Counted from the stretch's first letter, positions 40,272-53,719 are shown. The stretch: 64,000 nt of DNA from Prochlorococcus sp. AG-459-D04 (GCA_003212035.1 QCRA01000001.1:1-64000); one strand, 5' to 3'. The notes: generated by a model not told the origin, from the sequence alone. A program made the numbers and translations.

Positions 40272-41855
40272 TTATTTTCGCCAATCATCAATATTAATAT
40301 CTGGAAAAACTTTATCTTCTTCCTCAATATCTTCAAGAAAATTTAAATTAATATTGGAATGATTTCTAATCATTTCGACTATTTTCCAGAATCTGAACAA
40401 GTGTCTTTCTATCCTCTCTTTTGCAAGCTCAGTTGTAGTTCCAGCTCTTAGGATAAAACTCCAATCAGAGGACTCAGAGAGAAGTAATTCTCTTGCTGCT
40501 TGCTTGAAAAGTCTTGAGGATAAGTCATTATTAAAATTTTTCGAGCATAAATCAACAAAAGTTGAGCCTGCTTTTGTGATCTCTGGAACAATCCACGCAT
40601 TTGAATCATTAATCCAGTAATTATGGTAACCTCCTTGTCCCCAGCTTGATGGTGATGGATCGCAAATCTGAAGTTTTGGCTTTTGAAGTAAGAATTCTTT
40701 TAAATTTGTAAGCTTAATTGAATATTTACTAGAGTTCTTTAAAATATTTTCAATAAAAAAAGGCCCCTCATACCACCAATGACCAAATAACTCTGCATCA
40801 AATGGAGCCACCAATAAGGGCTTAAAGGAAGAGGATAATCTTAATTTTTCTAATTGTTTGGATCTTGCGAGAAGATAATCATCAGAATGTTCTGCAGCCT
40901 TCTTTTTGGCTTCATTTTCTAAGTAAAACTTCTTTTCCCCAAGGGGGGCCTTATCATCTGTAATCTTATGGAACTTCAAACCCAAAGGTCTTTTAGTTGA
41001 GATACCTTTCTTTTGGAGTTTAGAGATAGGCAATTCCCATCCCAAATCTTTGTGAAATTCTCTATAAACTTTATCTCCGGGGAATCCATCCTTAGCAGAC
41101 CAAACGGGCAAAGTTGACTCACTATCTCTTCCAAAGAAGGCAACACCTTTTTTCGAACAGATAGGGGCGTACACCCCATACCTAGGCCTTGGTGTGGCAT
41201 TAAGAATTCCATGACCATCTAATATCGCATATCTTATTCCGGAATTAATTAGTATTTCGTCTAAATTCTCATAATAAGCACATTCAGGTAACCAAATACC
41301 TAAAGGCTTTGTTCCAAAAATATTTTTGTGGCTCCTAATTGCAGTATTAATTTGTCCTTTAACAGTTTCAGGATTCTCCCTTAGAATCGGCAAATATCCG
41401 TGAGTAGCAGCACAAGTAAGAATATCTAAATTTCCAGAGTTATTTAAAACCCTAAACTTCTCAATTAAATTTCCAGAACAATTTTGCCAATATAAGTATT
41501 TTTCATTAAGATTTTTCATTAAAAATGCAGAGGCATTTTTTTCTTCTAGTGGTAGTTCGTTTAAGAAATCATTCCTTGTCTTAATCCAGTTTGGGAAAGT
41601 TTCTTGAATTTGTTTATTATTTAGAAGTGATAATAATGTTGGTGACAAACTAATAGTTAGTTTTGTATTTTCAGGATTTTCATTTTTGGAAGATTCTATT
41701 GATTGAAGTAGTGGTATATAACATTCCAAAATCGCCTGAAATAACCAATCCTCTTCTAAGGAATTCTTTTCATTTTTTCTAACATAAGGTAGATGAGCAT
41801 GTAAAACTATCGCTAACTGACCTAAAACATTTTTTTGGGGATATTGCCCATTCAT
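40272..41855 (-). CDS. GH57 / DUF1957-family glycoside hydrolase (1,4-alpha-glucan branching-like)
   Basis: VLHAHLPYVR, GIWLPECAYY, APFDAELFGHWWYEGP, WGQGGYHNYW. Confidence 0.92.
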   Translation of the reverse strand: MNGQYPQKNVLGQLAIVLHAHLPYVRKNEKNSLEEDWLFQAILECYIPLLQSIESSKNENPENTKLTISLSPTLLSLLNNKQIQETFPNWIKTRNDFLNELPLEEKNASAFLMKNLNEKYLYWQNCSGNLIEKFRVLNNSGNLDILTCAATHGYLPILRENPETVKGQINTAIRSHKNIFGTKPLGIWLPECAYYENLDEILINSGIRYAILDGHGILNATPRPRYGVYAPICSKKGVAFFGRDSESTLPVWSAKDGFPGDKVYREFHKDLGWELPISKLQKKGISTKRPLGLKFHKITDDKAPLGEKKFYLENEAKKKAAEHSDDYLLARSKQLEKLRLSSSFKPLLVAPFDAELFGHWWYEGPFFIENILKNSSKYSIKLTNLKEFLLQKPKLQICDPSPSSWGQGGYHNYWINDSNAWIVPEITKAGSTFVDLCSKNFNNDLSSRLFKQAARELLLSESSDWSFILRAGTTTELAKERIERHLFRFWKIVEMIRNHSNINLNFLEDIEEEDKVFPDINIDDWRK

Positions 41856-42081
41856 ACTTTTTATAATTTATGCATTTAATTCTATAAAAAATCAAAAATA
41901 ACCTTTTATAAAAGGAAGCTTTAATTTTAAAAGAATACTTTAATAATTTAAGTATTTCATTTTTATCTTCAGAATTTTAACCAATATTGTTTAAGTTACA
42001 AACTTTGAGCAAATTTTTATTGAACTAAATCTAGTCAAATTTTTTTAATTAGCTTAATATAAGTTTAGGTTATTCCCTTAA

Positions 42082-43722
42082 ATGTCAAAAGATCCTGGAA
42101 GAATTTTGATATTTGATACAACTCTTCGAGATGGAGAGCAATCTCCTGGTGCCAGTTTAAATCTTGAAGAAAAACTTGCTATCGCCCATCAATTAGCAAG
42201 ATTAGGGGTGGATGTTATTGAGGCTGGATTCCCTTTCGCAAGTCCTGGAGATTTTAAAGCTGTTAATAAAATTGCCAATGCCGTAGGGAAAGAAAATGGC
42301 CCTATTATATGTGGTTTGGCCAGAGCGTCAAAAGGAGATATAAAGGCATGTTATGAAGCTGTAAGTCCAGCGCCCAAGAAAAGAATACATACTTTTATTG
42401 CGACAAGTGATATTCACCTTAAACATAAACTTAAAAAATCCAGAAAAGATGTTCTTCAAATAGTTCCAGAAATGGTTAATTATGCAAAATCATTGGTAGA
42501 TGATATTGAGTTTTCTTGTGAAGATGCCTCAAGGAGTGATCCTGATTTTTTATACGAAGTGATTCAACTAGCAATTTCTTCAGGAGCAACAACAATAAAT
42601 ATCCCTGATACTGTTGGATTTACAACTCCTAGTGAATTTGGCAACCTAATTGCAGGTATAAATAAAAATGTTCCAAATATTGATGAGGCAGTAATCTCGG
42701 TTCATGGTCATAACGATTTAGGTTTAGCAGTAGCCAATTTTCTTGAGGCAGTAAAAAATGGAGCAAGACAACTAGAATGTACTATTAATGGAATTGGCGA
42801 GAGAGCCGGGAATGCCTCTCTAGAGGAATTAGTAATGGCACTGCACGTTAGGAAAAGTTTTTTTAATAGTTTCTTCAAAAGAAATCCAGATTCACCAACT
42901 CCTCTTACAGCAATAAGAACAGAAGAAATAACAAAAACCTCTAGACTTGTTTCCAATCTAACTGGAATGACTGTACAACCTAATAAAGCAATTGTGGGAG
43001 CTAACGCTTTTGCACATGAGTCAGGAATTCATCAGGATGGGGTTTTAAAAAATAGGCTAACTTACGAAATTATTGATGCAAAAACCGTTGGTTTGAGTGA
43101 CAACAAAATATCTTTAGGGAAGCTTAGTGGAAGAAGTGCAGTAAGAGCAAGATTAGAAGAGATGGGATATGACTTGAGCCGAGAAGATTTAAATGATGCT
43201 TTTGCTCGTTTTAAGGATTTAGCTGACAGGAAAAGAGAAATTACTGATAGAGATTTAGAAGCAATTGTTAGTGAACAAGTTCAGCTTCCTGAAGCTAAAT
43301 TTCAATTAAGTCTTGTCCAAGTAAGTTGCGGTAACGCGTCTAAACCTACTGCCACCATTTCGCTACTAAACACGGAAGATAATACTGAGGATACTGCTGT
43401 ATCAATAGGGACTGGACCAGTTGATGCTGTATGCGAGGCTTTAAATAAATTAGCTAAAGTTCCTAATGAATTAATTGAATTTTCTGTTAAGTCTGTAACA
43501 GAAGGAATTGACGCTTTGGGAGAAGTAACAATAAGAATAAGAAGGGATAATAAAATATATTCTGGTCATTCTGCTGATACTGATGTTGTAGTTGCTGCAG
43601 CGAATGCTTACGTTAATGCTTTAAATAGGCTTGTATTTTCTGAGAAAAAAAATTCAATCCATCCACAATTTGATAGTTTAGAAAATTCAGCTAATACGTT
43701 TCTATCTAATAACGCAAATTAA
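42082..43722 (+). CDS. leuA: 2-isopropylmalate synthase
   Basis: [31 protein letters not shown]-terminal regulatory domain. Confidence 0.97.
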   Translation: MSKDPGRILIFDTTLRDGEQSPGASLNLEEKLAIAHQLARLGVDVIEAGFPFASPGDFKAVNKIANAVGKENGPIICGLARASKGDIKACYEAVSPAPKKRIHTFIATSDIHLKHKLKKSRKDVLQIVPEMVNYAKSLVDDIEFSCEDASRSDPDFLYEVIQLAISSGATTINIPDTVGFTTPSEFGNLIAGINKNVPNIDEAVISVHGHNDLGLAVANFLEAVKNGARQLECTINGIGERAGNASLEELVMALHVRKSFFNSFFKRNPDSPTPLTAIRTEEITKTSRLVSNLTGMTVQPNKAIVGANAFAHESGIHQDGVLKNRLTYEIIDAKTVGLSDNKISLGKLSGRSAVRARLEEMGYDLSREDLNDAFARFKDLADRKREITDRDLEAIVSEQVQLPEAKFQLSLVQVSCGNASKPTATISLLNTEDNTEDTAVSIGTGPVDAVCEALNKLAKVPNELIEFSVKSVTEGIDALGEVTIRIRRDNKIYSGHSADTDVVVAAANAYVNALNRLVFSEKKNSIHPQFDSLENSANTFLSNNAN

Positions 43723-43805
43723 ATTACTTTTTTTAGGAATATTAAGTAGCATTAAAAAAGTATCTTAAATATTGTAAATTAATCTAATAGTTAAAGCAGT
43801 TAATA

Positions 43806-44198
43806 ATGAGAGAAAGATTACTAGGATATTGGGCACTTTCATGGGTTGGGTTAATCAGCAATATCATTGCTCTTCCAATAATCGCAATAATAATAAGTTA
43901 TGGGCCTCCACTAAAAGTTGCAAATATAACTCTTGCCATAAGTCTTGGTTGGCCCTCTGCCATCGTTGGAATAGTATCTTCAGCAGCTCTTTTAGCAGAG
44001 AGAAAATGGGGAGTAACGTTAACTCTAGTATCTCTATCAATGGTAATTTCCGGGACGGGTCCTTATTCAGTGGTGAGACTTATAACTCTTAAAGACATTT
44101 TTGGAATTGGTGGCTTTACTCTTTTAACAACTTTATTAAGCACATTAGCGCTCCTATATTGGTGTAATCCAAAACATCGAAGAAGTATTAGGCTATAA
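43806..44198 (+). CDS. Conserved hypothetical membrane protein
   Basis: 130 aa, four hydrophobic segments. Confidence 0.65.
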   Translation: MRERLLGYWALSWVGLISNIIALPIIAIIISYGPPLKVANITLAISLGWPSAIVGIVSSAALLAERKWGVTLTLVSLSMVISGTGPYSVVRLITLKDIFGIGGFTLLTTLLSTLALLYWCNPKHRRSIRL

Positions 44199-44207
44199 AA
44201 TTAAAAA

Positions 44208-45680
44208 TTAAGAAAAAGTATTATTCTTACTAGTTGGATACTGAATTCTTCTATGTCTAATTCTTTTCCACACATTCAAGAATGCCCTTTTTATTAGATA
44301 TATTTCTCCTTTCGATAAATTACTATCATCTAATTGCCCATCTATTTGACGCGAATAAATAATATTAGATATTATTTCCAAAGCTTCTTTATCAGATGCA
44401 TTAATATTCATAGCTCTTAGTGCTGCTTCACAACCATCTGCAAGCATTAAAATAGCTGTTTCTTTTGACTGAGGAATAGGGCCTTTATATCTAAAAAAAT
44501 ATTCATTAATATCGAGATTTTTTTCTTTAGCTTTTTGAAAAAAATATCCCATTTTTAGGGTGCCTTGATGTTCAGGGACAAAATTAGCTATCGGCTTAGG
44601 TAGTCTATTTTTTTTTGCAAATTTTAATCCTTCATCAACGTGAGCTTGTAATACTTCTGCACTTTTAATCGGATCATCCAATTCGTCATGGGGATTTTTT
44701 GAACCATCTTGATTTTCGATAAACCAATTAGGTGCATGTAATTTACCAACATCATGATATAGACCACCAGTTTTAATTAAATCAATATCGCCACCAATCA
44801 TCCTCGTTGCTTCCTCTGCTAAACCACAAATTAGTAAGGTATGTTCAAAAGTACCAGGAGCTTCAAGAGACAATCTTCTAATTAAAGGTTTCTCTTTATC
44901 TGCCAATTCGAGTAATCTTGCTTTAGTTAATAATCCAAATATTGATTCAAAAATAGGAATAAATAATATAGTAAAAAGCATCACTATTGCCAACAGCAAA
45001 GAATCAGAAAATATATCCCCTTTAGCTAAAACAAATTCTTGATTGTCAAAAAGTGGTTTACTATCTTTACCTATCAAAATCCATTGACTCAAAAACGATC
45101 CTATGGGTACAAAAATTGATAGTTGAAGTAACTGAGCCCTACTTCTAATTCTTCCTCCAAGTAGAGATACTACTGACGCACAAACTAATAAAATAAAAAA
45201 TAAATTATTATTTACAGCAACTGCTGGGTCTGGCCAACTAAAGCTAGCTATTGATACCCAAGCTAAAGCTGTTATGCTTCCCATTCCTTGGGATATTATT
45301 AATGCCGGTGGAATTATGATAGATAATGAACTTATGGTTGAAGCTAAGGCTAATTTCGTAGCTTGTACTGCTAAAAGAAGAGTCATAATTAAAAAGATTT
45401 GCCTTGAAGAAATTGCAGGATTCTCTTTTTTTGAGACTAATATCAAAATTCCGGAACTAATAAGTATTTCTGTAAAGGTCAAAAGCCAAGAAGAAATATC
45501 TCTGATATTTAAAGGCGAAATAAGAAGCAGTTTATAAGAAGAAATTATTGAAATTAAAATGCATACTAAAAAAATTATGAGATTATCTATCTTTGAAAAT
45601 TTAATTGGTTGTTTGACTGGAACTTGACTTCGCCTCCACAGATAAAACAATTTCGTTAAGTAAGTTGTGATGTTTTGCAC
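44208..45680 (-). CDS. 7TM-HD family metal-dependent phosphohydrolase (PgpH-like)
   Basis: TKTGGLYHDVGKLHAPNWFIENQ, HDELDDPIKSAEVLQAHVDEG; N-terminal TMs. Confidence 0.9.
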   Translation of the reverse strand: MQNITTYLTKLFYLWRRSQVPVKQPIKFSKIDNLIIFLVCILISIISSYKLLLISPLNIRDISSWLLTFTEILISSGILILVSKKENPAISSRQIFLIMTLLLAVQATKLALASTISSLSIIIPPALIISQGMGSITALAWVSIASFSWPDPAVAVNNNLFFILLVCASVVSLLGGRIRSRAQLLQLSIFVPIGSFLSQWILIGKDSKPLFDNQEFVLAKGDIFSDSLLLAIVMLFTILFIPIFESIFGLLTKARLLELADKEKPLIRRLSLEAPGTFEHTLLICGLAEEATRMIGGDIDLIKTGGLYHDVGKLHAPNWFIENQDGSKNPHDELDDPIKSAEVLQAHVDEGLKFAKKNRLPKPIANFVPEHQGTLKMGYFFQKAKEKNLDINEYFFRYKGPIPQSKETAILMLADGCEAALRAMNINASDKEALEIISNIIYSRQIDGQLDDSNLSKGEIYLIKRAFLNVWKRIRHRRIQYPTSKNNTFS

Positions 45681-45754
45681 AGAATATAAATAAATCTATT
45701 TGAATAATTTAAAATTATAGGCATGCTAGGTGTAAAAAGGAGATGTTTTTCTAA

Positions 45755-46651
45755 ATGTCATTAAAATTAGATGGAAAAAAATTATCTCTTGAAATTGAAG
45801 AAAGATTAAATGAATATATTTCTAATAATAAAAAAATTGCAAAAAGAGTGCCCGGTTTAGCTGTAATAAGAATAGGTGAAGACCCTGCTAGTGGTGTTTA
45901 CGTCAATAACAAGGAAAAAGCATGTTCAAGAATTGGGATAAAAAGCTTTATCTTTCATCTAAGTGATAGTGTCGAGCAAAAAGAAGTTGAACAATTAATA
46001 ATCAAACTTAATTCTGATAATGATATTGATGGAATGTTGCTACAACTTCCCATCCCAAAAAAGTTTGATGATCAAAAACTGATCAGCCATATTAATCCAA
46101 GCAAAGATGTAGATGGATTGAATGAGATAAACATCGGCAAATTAGTAAAAAATGAGACTGGGATGAGATCATGCACACCAGCAGGAATTATTAATTTATT
46201 AAGATCCCAAAATATTAGAATTGAAGGTAAGAAAATTGTAGTTATAGGTAGAAGTCTGCTTGTTGGGAAACCCCTATCGCTTATGTTGTTGAATCTAAAT
46301 GGCACGGTAACAATGACTCATTCAAAAACAATAAATTTGAATAAAGTCTGTAGAGAAGCCGACATATTAATTGCGGCTGCTGGAAAACCCAATCTTGTGG
46401 ATTCGAGTTTTGTGAAAGAAGGAGCCGTAATTATTGATGTTGGAATACATAGATTAAAAAGTTCCGATAAAATTAAAACCAGATTATGTGGAGATGTATT
46501 ATTAGAAGATGTCATTTCTAAAGTATTTGCTTACACACCTGTACCAGGAGGTGTTGGACCAATGACAGTAACGATGTTACTTGTAAATACTATTTTTAGC
46601 TGGCAAAAACAATTTGGTTTATCATCAACTCTTAATGATCTTTTGCCATAG
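45755..46651 (+). CDS. folD: Methylenetetrahydrofolate dehydrogenase/cyclohydrolase
   Basis: [47 protein letters not shown]. Confidence 0.96.
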   Translation: MSLKLDGKKLSLEIEERLNEYISNNKKIAKRVPGLAVIRIGEDPASGVYVNNKEKACSRIGIKSFIFHLSDSVEQKEVEQLIIKLNSDNDIDGMLLQLPIPKKFDDQKLISHINPSKDVDGLNEINIGKLVKNETGMRSCTPAGIINLLRSQNIRIEGKKIVVIGRSLLVGKPLSLMLLNLNGTVTMTHSKTINLNKVCREADILIAAAGKPNLVDSSFVKEGAVIIDVGIHRLKSSDKIKTRLCGDVLLEDVISKVFAYTPVPGGVGPMTVTMLLVNTIFSWQKQFGLSSTLNDLLP

Positions 46652-46687
46652 ACTCCAAGATGCAAAAATTTTTACTAAAGGTATAAA

Positions 46688-47590
46688 ATGACTGAAGTTA
46701 TAAATAGTATTTCTGATTTTGAAAAATATCTTAAAAACACAAAAAAGGTTGTGGAAGAGGCACTTGATTTTTCCTTGGGTCCTGAGAATCCAGAAATATT
46801 GAGAGAATCAATGAGATATTCCCTTTTAGCTGGAGGGAAAAGAATACGTCCAATTTTATGTTTAGCATCTTGCTCACTGGCGGGAGGAGAACCCTCTCTT
46901 GCTGTTCCCACTGCAGTAGCAATAGAAATGATCCATACAATGTCTTTGATTCATGATGACCTGCCCGCTATGGATAATGATGACTTGAGAAGAGGTAGGC
47001 CGACAAATCATAAAGTTTATGGAGATGCAATAGCTATACTTGCAGGTGATGCTTTATTAACCAGAGCCTTTGAAATGGTCTCTTTAAGAAGTCCAGGCGT
47101 TGATCCAACTAGATTGTTAAATGTAGTTGGTGAACTTTCATTGGTTGCGGGGGCACCCGGTTTAGTAGGAGGACAAGTAGTTGATTTAGAATGCGAAGGG
47201 AAAGAAGTTGACCTTGAAACTCTCGAATATATTCATCTTCATAAAACTGGGGCTTTATTAAAAGCTTGCGTAAGAACAGGCGCGATGATCGCAGGCGCTA
47301 ACGAAAAACTTTTGCAAGCACTGACAATATATGCAGAAGGTATCGGATTAGCCTTCCAGATAATAGATGACATCCTTGATTTGACTTCAAGTAGTGAAAA
47401 GCTTGGTAAAACTGCCGGGAAAGATCTTTTAGCTGACAAAACTACTTACCCTAAATTACTTGGAATGAAGGAATCAAAGAAAAGAGCATTTGATTTAGTT
47501 GAAAAAGCAAAAAAAGCAATTGAACCATGGGGGCCAGATGCAAAGTATTTAATATCATTAGCCGATTTTATTACAAATAGAGATAGATAA
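46688..47590 (+). CDS. crtE: Geranylgeranyl diphosphate synthase
   Basis: [32 protein letters not shown]. Confidence 0.96.
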   Translation: MTEVINSISDFEKYLKNTKKVVEEALDFSLGPENPEILRESMRYSLLAGGKRIRPILCLASCSLAGGEPSLAVPTAVAIEMIHTMSLIHDDLPAMDNDDLRRGRPTNHKVYGDAIAILAGDALLTRAFEMVSLRSPGVDPTRLLNVVGELSLVAGAPGLVGGQVVDLECEGKEVDLETLEYIHLHKTGALLKACVRTGAMIAGANEKLLQALTIYAEGIGLAFQIIDDILDLTSSSEKLGKTAGKDLLADKTTYPKLLGMKESKKRAFDLVEKAKKAIEPWGPDAKYLISLADFITNRDR

Positions 47591-47603
47591 ATAGTTTTAA
47601 TTT

Positions 47604-48083
47604 ATGTCTGAGTTTTTTGCCTTTTTTAATAATTCAGTTCTTTTTTGGAGTTTATTATCCTGTTTACTAGCTCAAATTTTTAAAATTGTATTCAATTTCT
47701 TTTCAACTGGAGAGATAAGATTTGGAATTATGTTCGAGACTGGTGGTATGCCCTCAAGTCATTCCGCGCTGATAACTGGTGCTGTATCAGGTATAGGTTA
47801 TGAATTAGGATTTGATAGCTCTATATTCGCATTAGGAGTTGCTGTAGCACTTATAGTTATGTATGACGCTAGTGGGGTTAGAAAATCAGCTGGAGTTCAA
47901 GCTGCAGAAATCAATAAACTATCAAAAAAACTAGACCCTAAATCTGAATTATTTTTAAAGGAAACACTAGGCCACACAAAAATTGAGGTCATGGTGGGAA
48001 GTTTTTTTGGACCTTTAATTACTTTGCCTGGAATGTTTTTTTTAGGTTCTCCTCTCAAAATATTTGATTTGATAATAAATTAG
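47604..48083 (+). CDS. DUF212 divergent PAP2 family membrane protein
   Basis: FETGGMPSSHSALITG; GVRKSAGVQA; LGHTKIEVMVGSFFG. Confidence 0.9.
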   Translation: MSEFFAFFNNSVLFWSLLSCLLAQIFKIVFNFFSTGEIRFGIMFETGGMPSSHSALITGAVSGIGYELGFDSSIFALGVAVALIVMYDASGVRKSAGVQAAEINKLSKKLDPKSELFLKETLGHTKIEVMVGSFFGPLITLPGMFFLGSPLKIFDLIIN

Positions 48084-49471
48084 GAATCCTTTGAAAAACT
48101 ATTTTGGGTGGCATCTATAAAGTTTTTTGCGACTTCTGGAGAACTTGGCAAATGTAAGTGAATCCAACTTGCATGTAATTTCTCATCAAAATAGCCTTCA
48201 TTTTTGTATTCAGTTTCCCAAGATTTGATTTTCCATGGGGAAATTAGTTTCTTCTGATGTTCAGCTTTTCTTACATCAAGTTCAGATAAATAACTTTCAA
48301 TTTCCCAATAATGAAATTCATGTCCTCTTATGAATTGATTTTGTTTAATGATCGGAGTATCTTTTAAACCCTTAATGTATCTATAACCCACTGTAAGCTT
48401 ACTTTTTTTTGATCTAAAAGGCAGGATACCACTCATCTTATGGTTATTACCATATTCATCTTTTATTGAGTCTCCTAAAATCATCATCCCACCGCACTCT
48501 GCATATATAAATCCGTTTTGGCGGAATTTCCTTAACGAATTTAAGCTTTTTATAGAGTTACTTATGTGATCAGCATATTTTTCGGGAAATCCCCCAGGAA
48601 TAATTAAAGAAGAAGCCTCATCTGGTATTTCTTCATCATCATAAATACTCCATGAAATCAATGGTATTCCTATTTCACTCAAAAACTCCTTAGTTTCAGG
48701 ATATTGAAAATGAAAGATTTTATCTTCTGCAATTGCGATAGGTTTACTTTTGTCTATTTTAAAATCTTCAAAACTAAAAGAATTAAATATTTTCTTTTGA
48801 GGAGATTTCAGAAATTTAATAAGAGAAAATACATTAAGATTTTTTTCGGCGAAATCTGCAAAATATTCAACATCAATTTCTTTACTATTATCCAATGGCG
48901 ATATCAATCCTAAATTAGCTTTGTTTAAAGTTATTTTTGAATCAGATGGTAAAAAACCAAGAATTTCGATATCCTCATTTTTAAAAACTTCTTCGATTAA
49001 TTTTTTATGTCTATCTGAATTAACGTTGTTAAATATAATTCCTGCTATTGACAACTCATTATCGAAATCTCTAAAACCTCGAACAGTAGCCAAAAGAGAA
49101 GCTACTTGACCTCTAGCATTAACAATAAAAATTACTGGGGCATTGAGAAGTTTAGAAATATTTGCTGTACTTGAATAGGTTGTTGCCCCTAATCCATCAA
49201 ATAGACCCATTGCTCCTTCAATTAATGAGAATTCATATTTCAAAGAATGTTTAAAAAAACTTTCTTGAACCCATTCCTCACCACTTAAAAAAATATCTAA
49301 ATTCCTACAAATAGGTTGGCCAATTGAACTAAGTTGTTGTTGATCGAGATAATCTGGGCCAACCTTGAAAGTTTGTATTTTTATACCTTTGATGAAAGCC
49401 CAACAAGATATCAAAAGCGACAATGTAGTTTTCCCGCTATCAGTTGAAGGAGAAGAGATTACACAAGGCAT
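48080..49471 (-). CDS. cobB: Cobyrinic acid a,c-diamide synthase
   Basis: SPSTDSGKTTLSL, FKVGPDYLD, IEGAMGLFDG, IPGGFPEKYA. Confidence 0.93.
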   Translation of the reverse strand: MPCVISSPSTDSGKTTLSLLISCWAFIKGIKIQTFKVGPDYLDQQQLSSIGQPICRNLDIFLSGEEWVQESFFKHSLKYEFSLIEGAMGLFDGLGATTYSSTANISKLLNAPVIFIVNARGQVASLLATVRGFRDFDNELSIAGIIFNNVNSDRHKKLIEEVFKNEDIEILGFLPSDSKITLNKANLGLISPLDNSKEIDVEYFADFAEKNLNVFSLIKFLKSPQKKIFNSFSFEDFKIDKSKPIAIAEDKIFHFQYPETKEFLSEIGIPLISWSIYDDEEIPDEASSLIIPGGFPEKYADHISNSIKSLNSLRKFRQNGFIYAECGGMMILGDSIKDEYGNNHKMSGILPFRSKKSKLTVGYRYIKGLKDTPIIKQNQFIRGHEFHYWEIESYLSELDVRKAEHQKKLISPWKIKSWETEYKNEGYFDEKLHASWIHLHLPSSPEVAKNFIDATQNSFSKDS

Positions 49472-49474
49472 TTA

Positions 49475-50776
49475 TTAGTTTTTAAAACCATTAAGTATTT
49501 GAAGAGCTATTTCGATAGAATTTTTAAAAAGAGGACTTGTATTACCTCTACTACTTCCCAATAGTTTACTAACATCAAACTCTGATGAAGAAAAAGAATT
49601 TGGAACAACTTGTTCTATTAATTCCATATTAGCCATTCCCCCTGCTTCAAGTCTCATACATTCCACTGTTTCACAGCCAAGTATTACACAAGTGTTATTT
49701 TTTTGAACCTCACTAATTTTTGAAATCAACCTCAATCCAATAACTTGTCCTAAATGGATACTTGGATTACCCAAAGATAAAGGATTAATTGATGCAGAAA
49801 TTATTTCGCCATTAATTCTTTCGAACTCTATTTTGATTGATTCTGTATCCCTTTCAACTCTTAGAAAAGACCAACCAAGTTTATCACTAATCCATGAGAT
49901 CAAAAACAAAGCTTGAATGATATGATCACCTGCGATATCAATATCAATATCTGTAATGTGATTTAAAATTGGTCTCCTCGATGGTGGATCAAAAATCATC
50001 GCCAATGATTCCCTCCAATTTTTCAACCTAACCCAATTCAAATCATTAATAGCTTTATTTGAATTATTTAATTGATCTAAAATTTTTAAACATCTGTTAG
50101 GCGATCCAAGAGCAGTATCAATTATTAACCTTAGACCATAATTAGTAAAATATTCGAAGATTTCGGGAGATTCATCTAAGCTTCCATTCCACCACAACCA
50201 AGAAGGTAATTCATCAATTGATAATTCATCAATAATTTTTAATCCTTTATGGGAAATTGAGGCTGAGTCCCCCCTAATAACAACTAAATCCCCACATATT
50301 GGTTGGAGAGCTGTAGTATCACTCAAAGGGCAGTAGGCGGATACAAAAGTTTTGATATCTGAATTTTTATTTATGGTTGGCGCTAGAGTTATTAATCTTC
50401 TCGGGTTTAATGTACTTATTGATGATTCAAAAAATTGTCCTCTAAAGTCTTCAAAGTCTTTATTAGATAAATCTTCCTTCAACAAATTCAATAATTCTTC
50501 ACTATTAAAGGAAGTAGTGAGAGGTAACCCTTGATCTAATATGAATTTTTTTGCAACTTCAATTATCTCTGGACTTAAATTTCCAGTAATTGGTCCATTT
50601 ACTAATCCTTTTTGTACCAAACATTGTTCTAGCCAAGCAGGCTGCCAGACCATTAATGTAAAAGTGTTAGCTCCAGTATTATCTTTATCTTCTGAAATCC
50701 ATAATTTATTAAGGTAATTAGAAATTTCCTGATAAGGCAACTCTAATGGGGTTTGGAGTGTTAGTTGAGGTTTCAT
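49475..50776 (-). CDS. opcA: OpcA, G6PDH assembly protein
   Basis: 433 aa; adjacent to zwf; PSWLWWNGSLDESPEIF. Confidence 0.9.
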   Translation of the reverse strand: MKPQLTLQTPLELPYQEISNYLNKLWISEDKDNTGANTFTLMVWQPAWLEQCLVQKGLVNGPITGNLSPEIIEVAKKFILDQGLPLTTSFNSEELLNLLKEDLSNKDFEDFRGQFFESSISTLNPRRLITLAPTINKNSDIKTFVSAYCPLSDTTALQPICGDLVVIRGDSASISHKGLKIIDELSIDELPSWLWWNGSLDESPEIFEYFTNYGLRLIIDTALGSPNRCLKILDQLNNSNKAINDLNWVRLKNWRESLAMIFDPPSRRPILNHITDIDIDIAGDHIIQALFLISWISDKLGWSFLRVERDTESIKIEFERINGEIISASINPLSLGNPSIHLGQVIGLRLISKISEVQKNNTCVILGCETVECMRLEAGGMANMELIEQVVPNSFSSSEFDVSKLLGSSRGNTSPLFKNSIEIALQILNGFKN

Positions 50777-50778
50777 TT

Positions 50779-52302
50779 TTAAGGTCTGCGCCAGAAAATA
50801 TTATCTTTTGAAAGTAATTGATCAGACTCAGGAGGGCCCCAAGTCATAGATTCATAATTATAAATAGGTAACTTCCAAGGTGAATTATCCATTAATTCTA
50901 TTAATGGCGTATAAAGTTTCCAGGCTGCCTCTACTTCATCACTTCGAGTAAATAAGGTTGGGTCAGAAAGCATTGCATCAGCTAATAATCTTACATAGCC
51001 TTCATCTGAGGGTTCTCCAAATGATTCATCATAAGAAAATTCCATCTCAACAGGTCTTGATTTCATTCCAGAGCCGGGAGATTTCACTTCAAATTTAAAA
51101 GTAGCGCCTTCATTTGGCTGAATTCTAAGGATAAGTTGATTTGGGGCAGGATTTATTATTGTTGATTCAAATAAATGAACAGGAACGTCTTTAAAAGTCA
51201 AGACTATTTCTCCAAGTCTTTTAGGTAGTCTTTTACCTGTTCTCAAATAAAAAGGAACTCCCTGCCAACGCCAGTTATCGACAAAAACTTTTGTCGCAAT
51301 ATAAGTTTCTGTAGTGCTATTAAAGTTAACACCATCTTCCTGTCTGTATCCTTTTAGTCGATTTGAGATATTTCCTCCTTCTCCATATTGACCTCTTATG
51401 CAACAATTCCACGGTTCATTTTCGTCAGCAAGTTTTGAAGCTTGAAGAACCTTAGCTTTTTCATTTCTTATTGCTTCTGGTTCAAATTTACCAGGAGGTT
51501 CCATAGCAGTAACAGCTAGCATTTGAGTCATATGATTTTGAAGCATATCTCTTAAAGCACCAGAACTTTCGTAATAGCCTGCTCTATCTTCAACGCCTAC
51601 TGTTTCAGATGACGTAATTTGTACACTTGATATATAATTTCTGTTCCAAATCGGTTCAAAAATAGTGTTGGCAAACCTCAAAACAAGAATGTTTTGAACT
51701 GTCTCTTTACCTAAATAATGATCAATCCTATAAATCTGACTTTCTTCTGCACAACTTTGAACGATCTTATTCAATTTTTTTGCACTTGAATAATCTCTTC
51801 CAAAAGGTTTTTCAATAACTAAACGACTTTTCTTCGGGTCATCTAAAAGGCCAGCTGCTTTAAGAGCTTTACATCCACTTGCATAGAAATTCGGAGACAC
51901 TGATAAATAAAATGTTCTATTACCATGAGTTGCTTGTGTTTTATCAATTTCATTTAATCTTTTAGAAAGCCTTATGACATGATCGCTTTGTTGTAAGTCA
52001 ACTGGTTCATAGAAAAGATAATTAGAAAATTGTTCCCAATCCCTTTCTTTACCAGATATTTGATTGGATAGCTTTACTTTCATCTTTTCTCTAAACTCAT
52101 TATCAGTCCAAGGTCTTCTCGCACAACCAACTATTCCAAATTCACTAGGAATTCTTCTTTGCAAATAGAGCTCAAATAAAGCTGGTATTAATTTTCTATG
52201 AGTAAGGTCTCCACTAGCACCAAATATCACTAAGCATTGTGGAGATATGACTCTTTCCTGCCGTAAACCTAATCTTAGAGGATTACTTAAAGTTGAGGGC
52301 AT
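50779..52302 (-). CDS. zwf: Glucose-6-phosphate 1-dehydrogenase
   Basis: IFGASGDLTHRKLIPALF; RIDHYLGKETVQN. Confidence 0.97.
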   Translation of the reverse strand: MPSTLSNPLRLGLRQERVISPQCLVIFGASGDLTHRKLIPALFELYLQRRIPSEFGIVGCARRPWTDNEFREKMKVKLSNQISGKERDWEQFSNYLFYEPVDLQQSDHVIRLSKRLNEIDKTQATHGNRTFYLSVSPNFYASGCKALKAAGLLDDPKKSRLVIEKPFGRDYSSAKKLNKIVQSCAEESQIYRIDHYLGKETVQNILVLRFANTIFEPIWNRNYISSVQITSSETVGVEDRAGYYESSGALRDMLQNHMTQMLAVTAMEPPGKFEPEAIRNEKAKVLQASKLADENEPWNCCIRGQYGEGGNISNRLKGYRQEDGVNFNSTTETYIATKVFVDNWRWQGVPFYLRTGKRLPKRLGEIVLTFKDVPVHLFESTIINPAPNQLILRIQPNEGATFKFEVKSPGSGMKSRPVEMEFSYDESFGEPSDEGYVRLLADAMLSDPTLFTRSDEVEAAWKLYTPLIELMDNSPWKLPIYNYESMTWGPPESDQLLSKDNIFWRRP

Positions 52303-52410
52303 ATTTTTAGTATTCTTTTTTTAAAATCCTCTTTTTTTCTAAGATTAGCTACATATTGTGTCTAAACCAAAAAGTATTTAGTAAGTAAAACTTAATCAAA
52401 TATCAAATAA

Positions 52411-53541
<1,131 letters not shown>

Positions 53542-53719
53542 TTAGATTTATTTTATAAAAGATTATCAATTTGTAGTTTAATTTGTAGTGATTTTACAAA
53601 AATGGTTACGTTTTGAGATCGGGATAAATAAAAGAAATTATTTTAATTTTTCAGTATTTGTTGTTTTTATCAGTATAGTTACACAGAAATAATTTTTTAT
53701 CTAATTAAAAAATTCATTT

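Noticed and set aside
41856-42081. 226-bp gap before leuA as a possible leader peptide/attenuator or T-box
   Set aside because: No Leu-codon-rich leader ORF and no convincing terminator/antiterminator pair seen by eye; ordinary divergent promoter region is sufficient.
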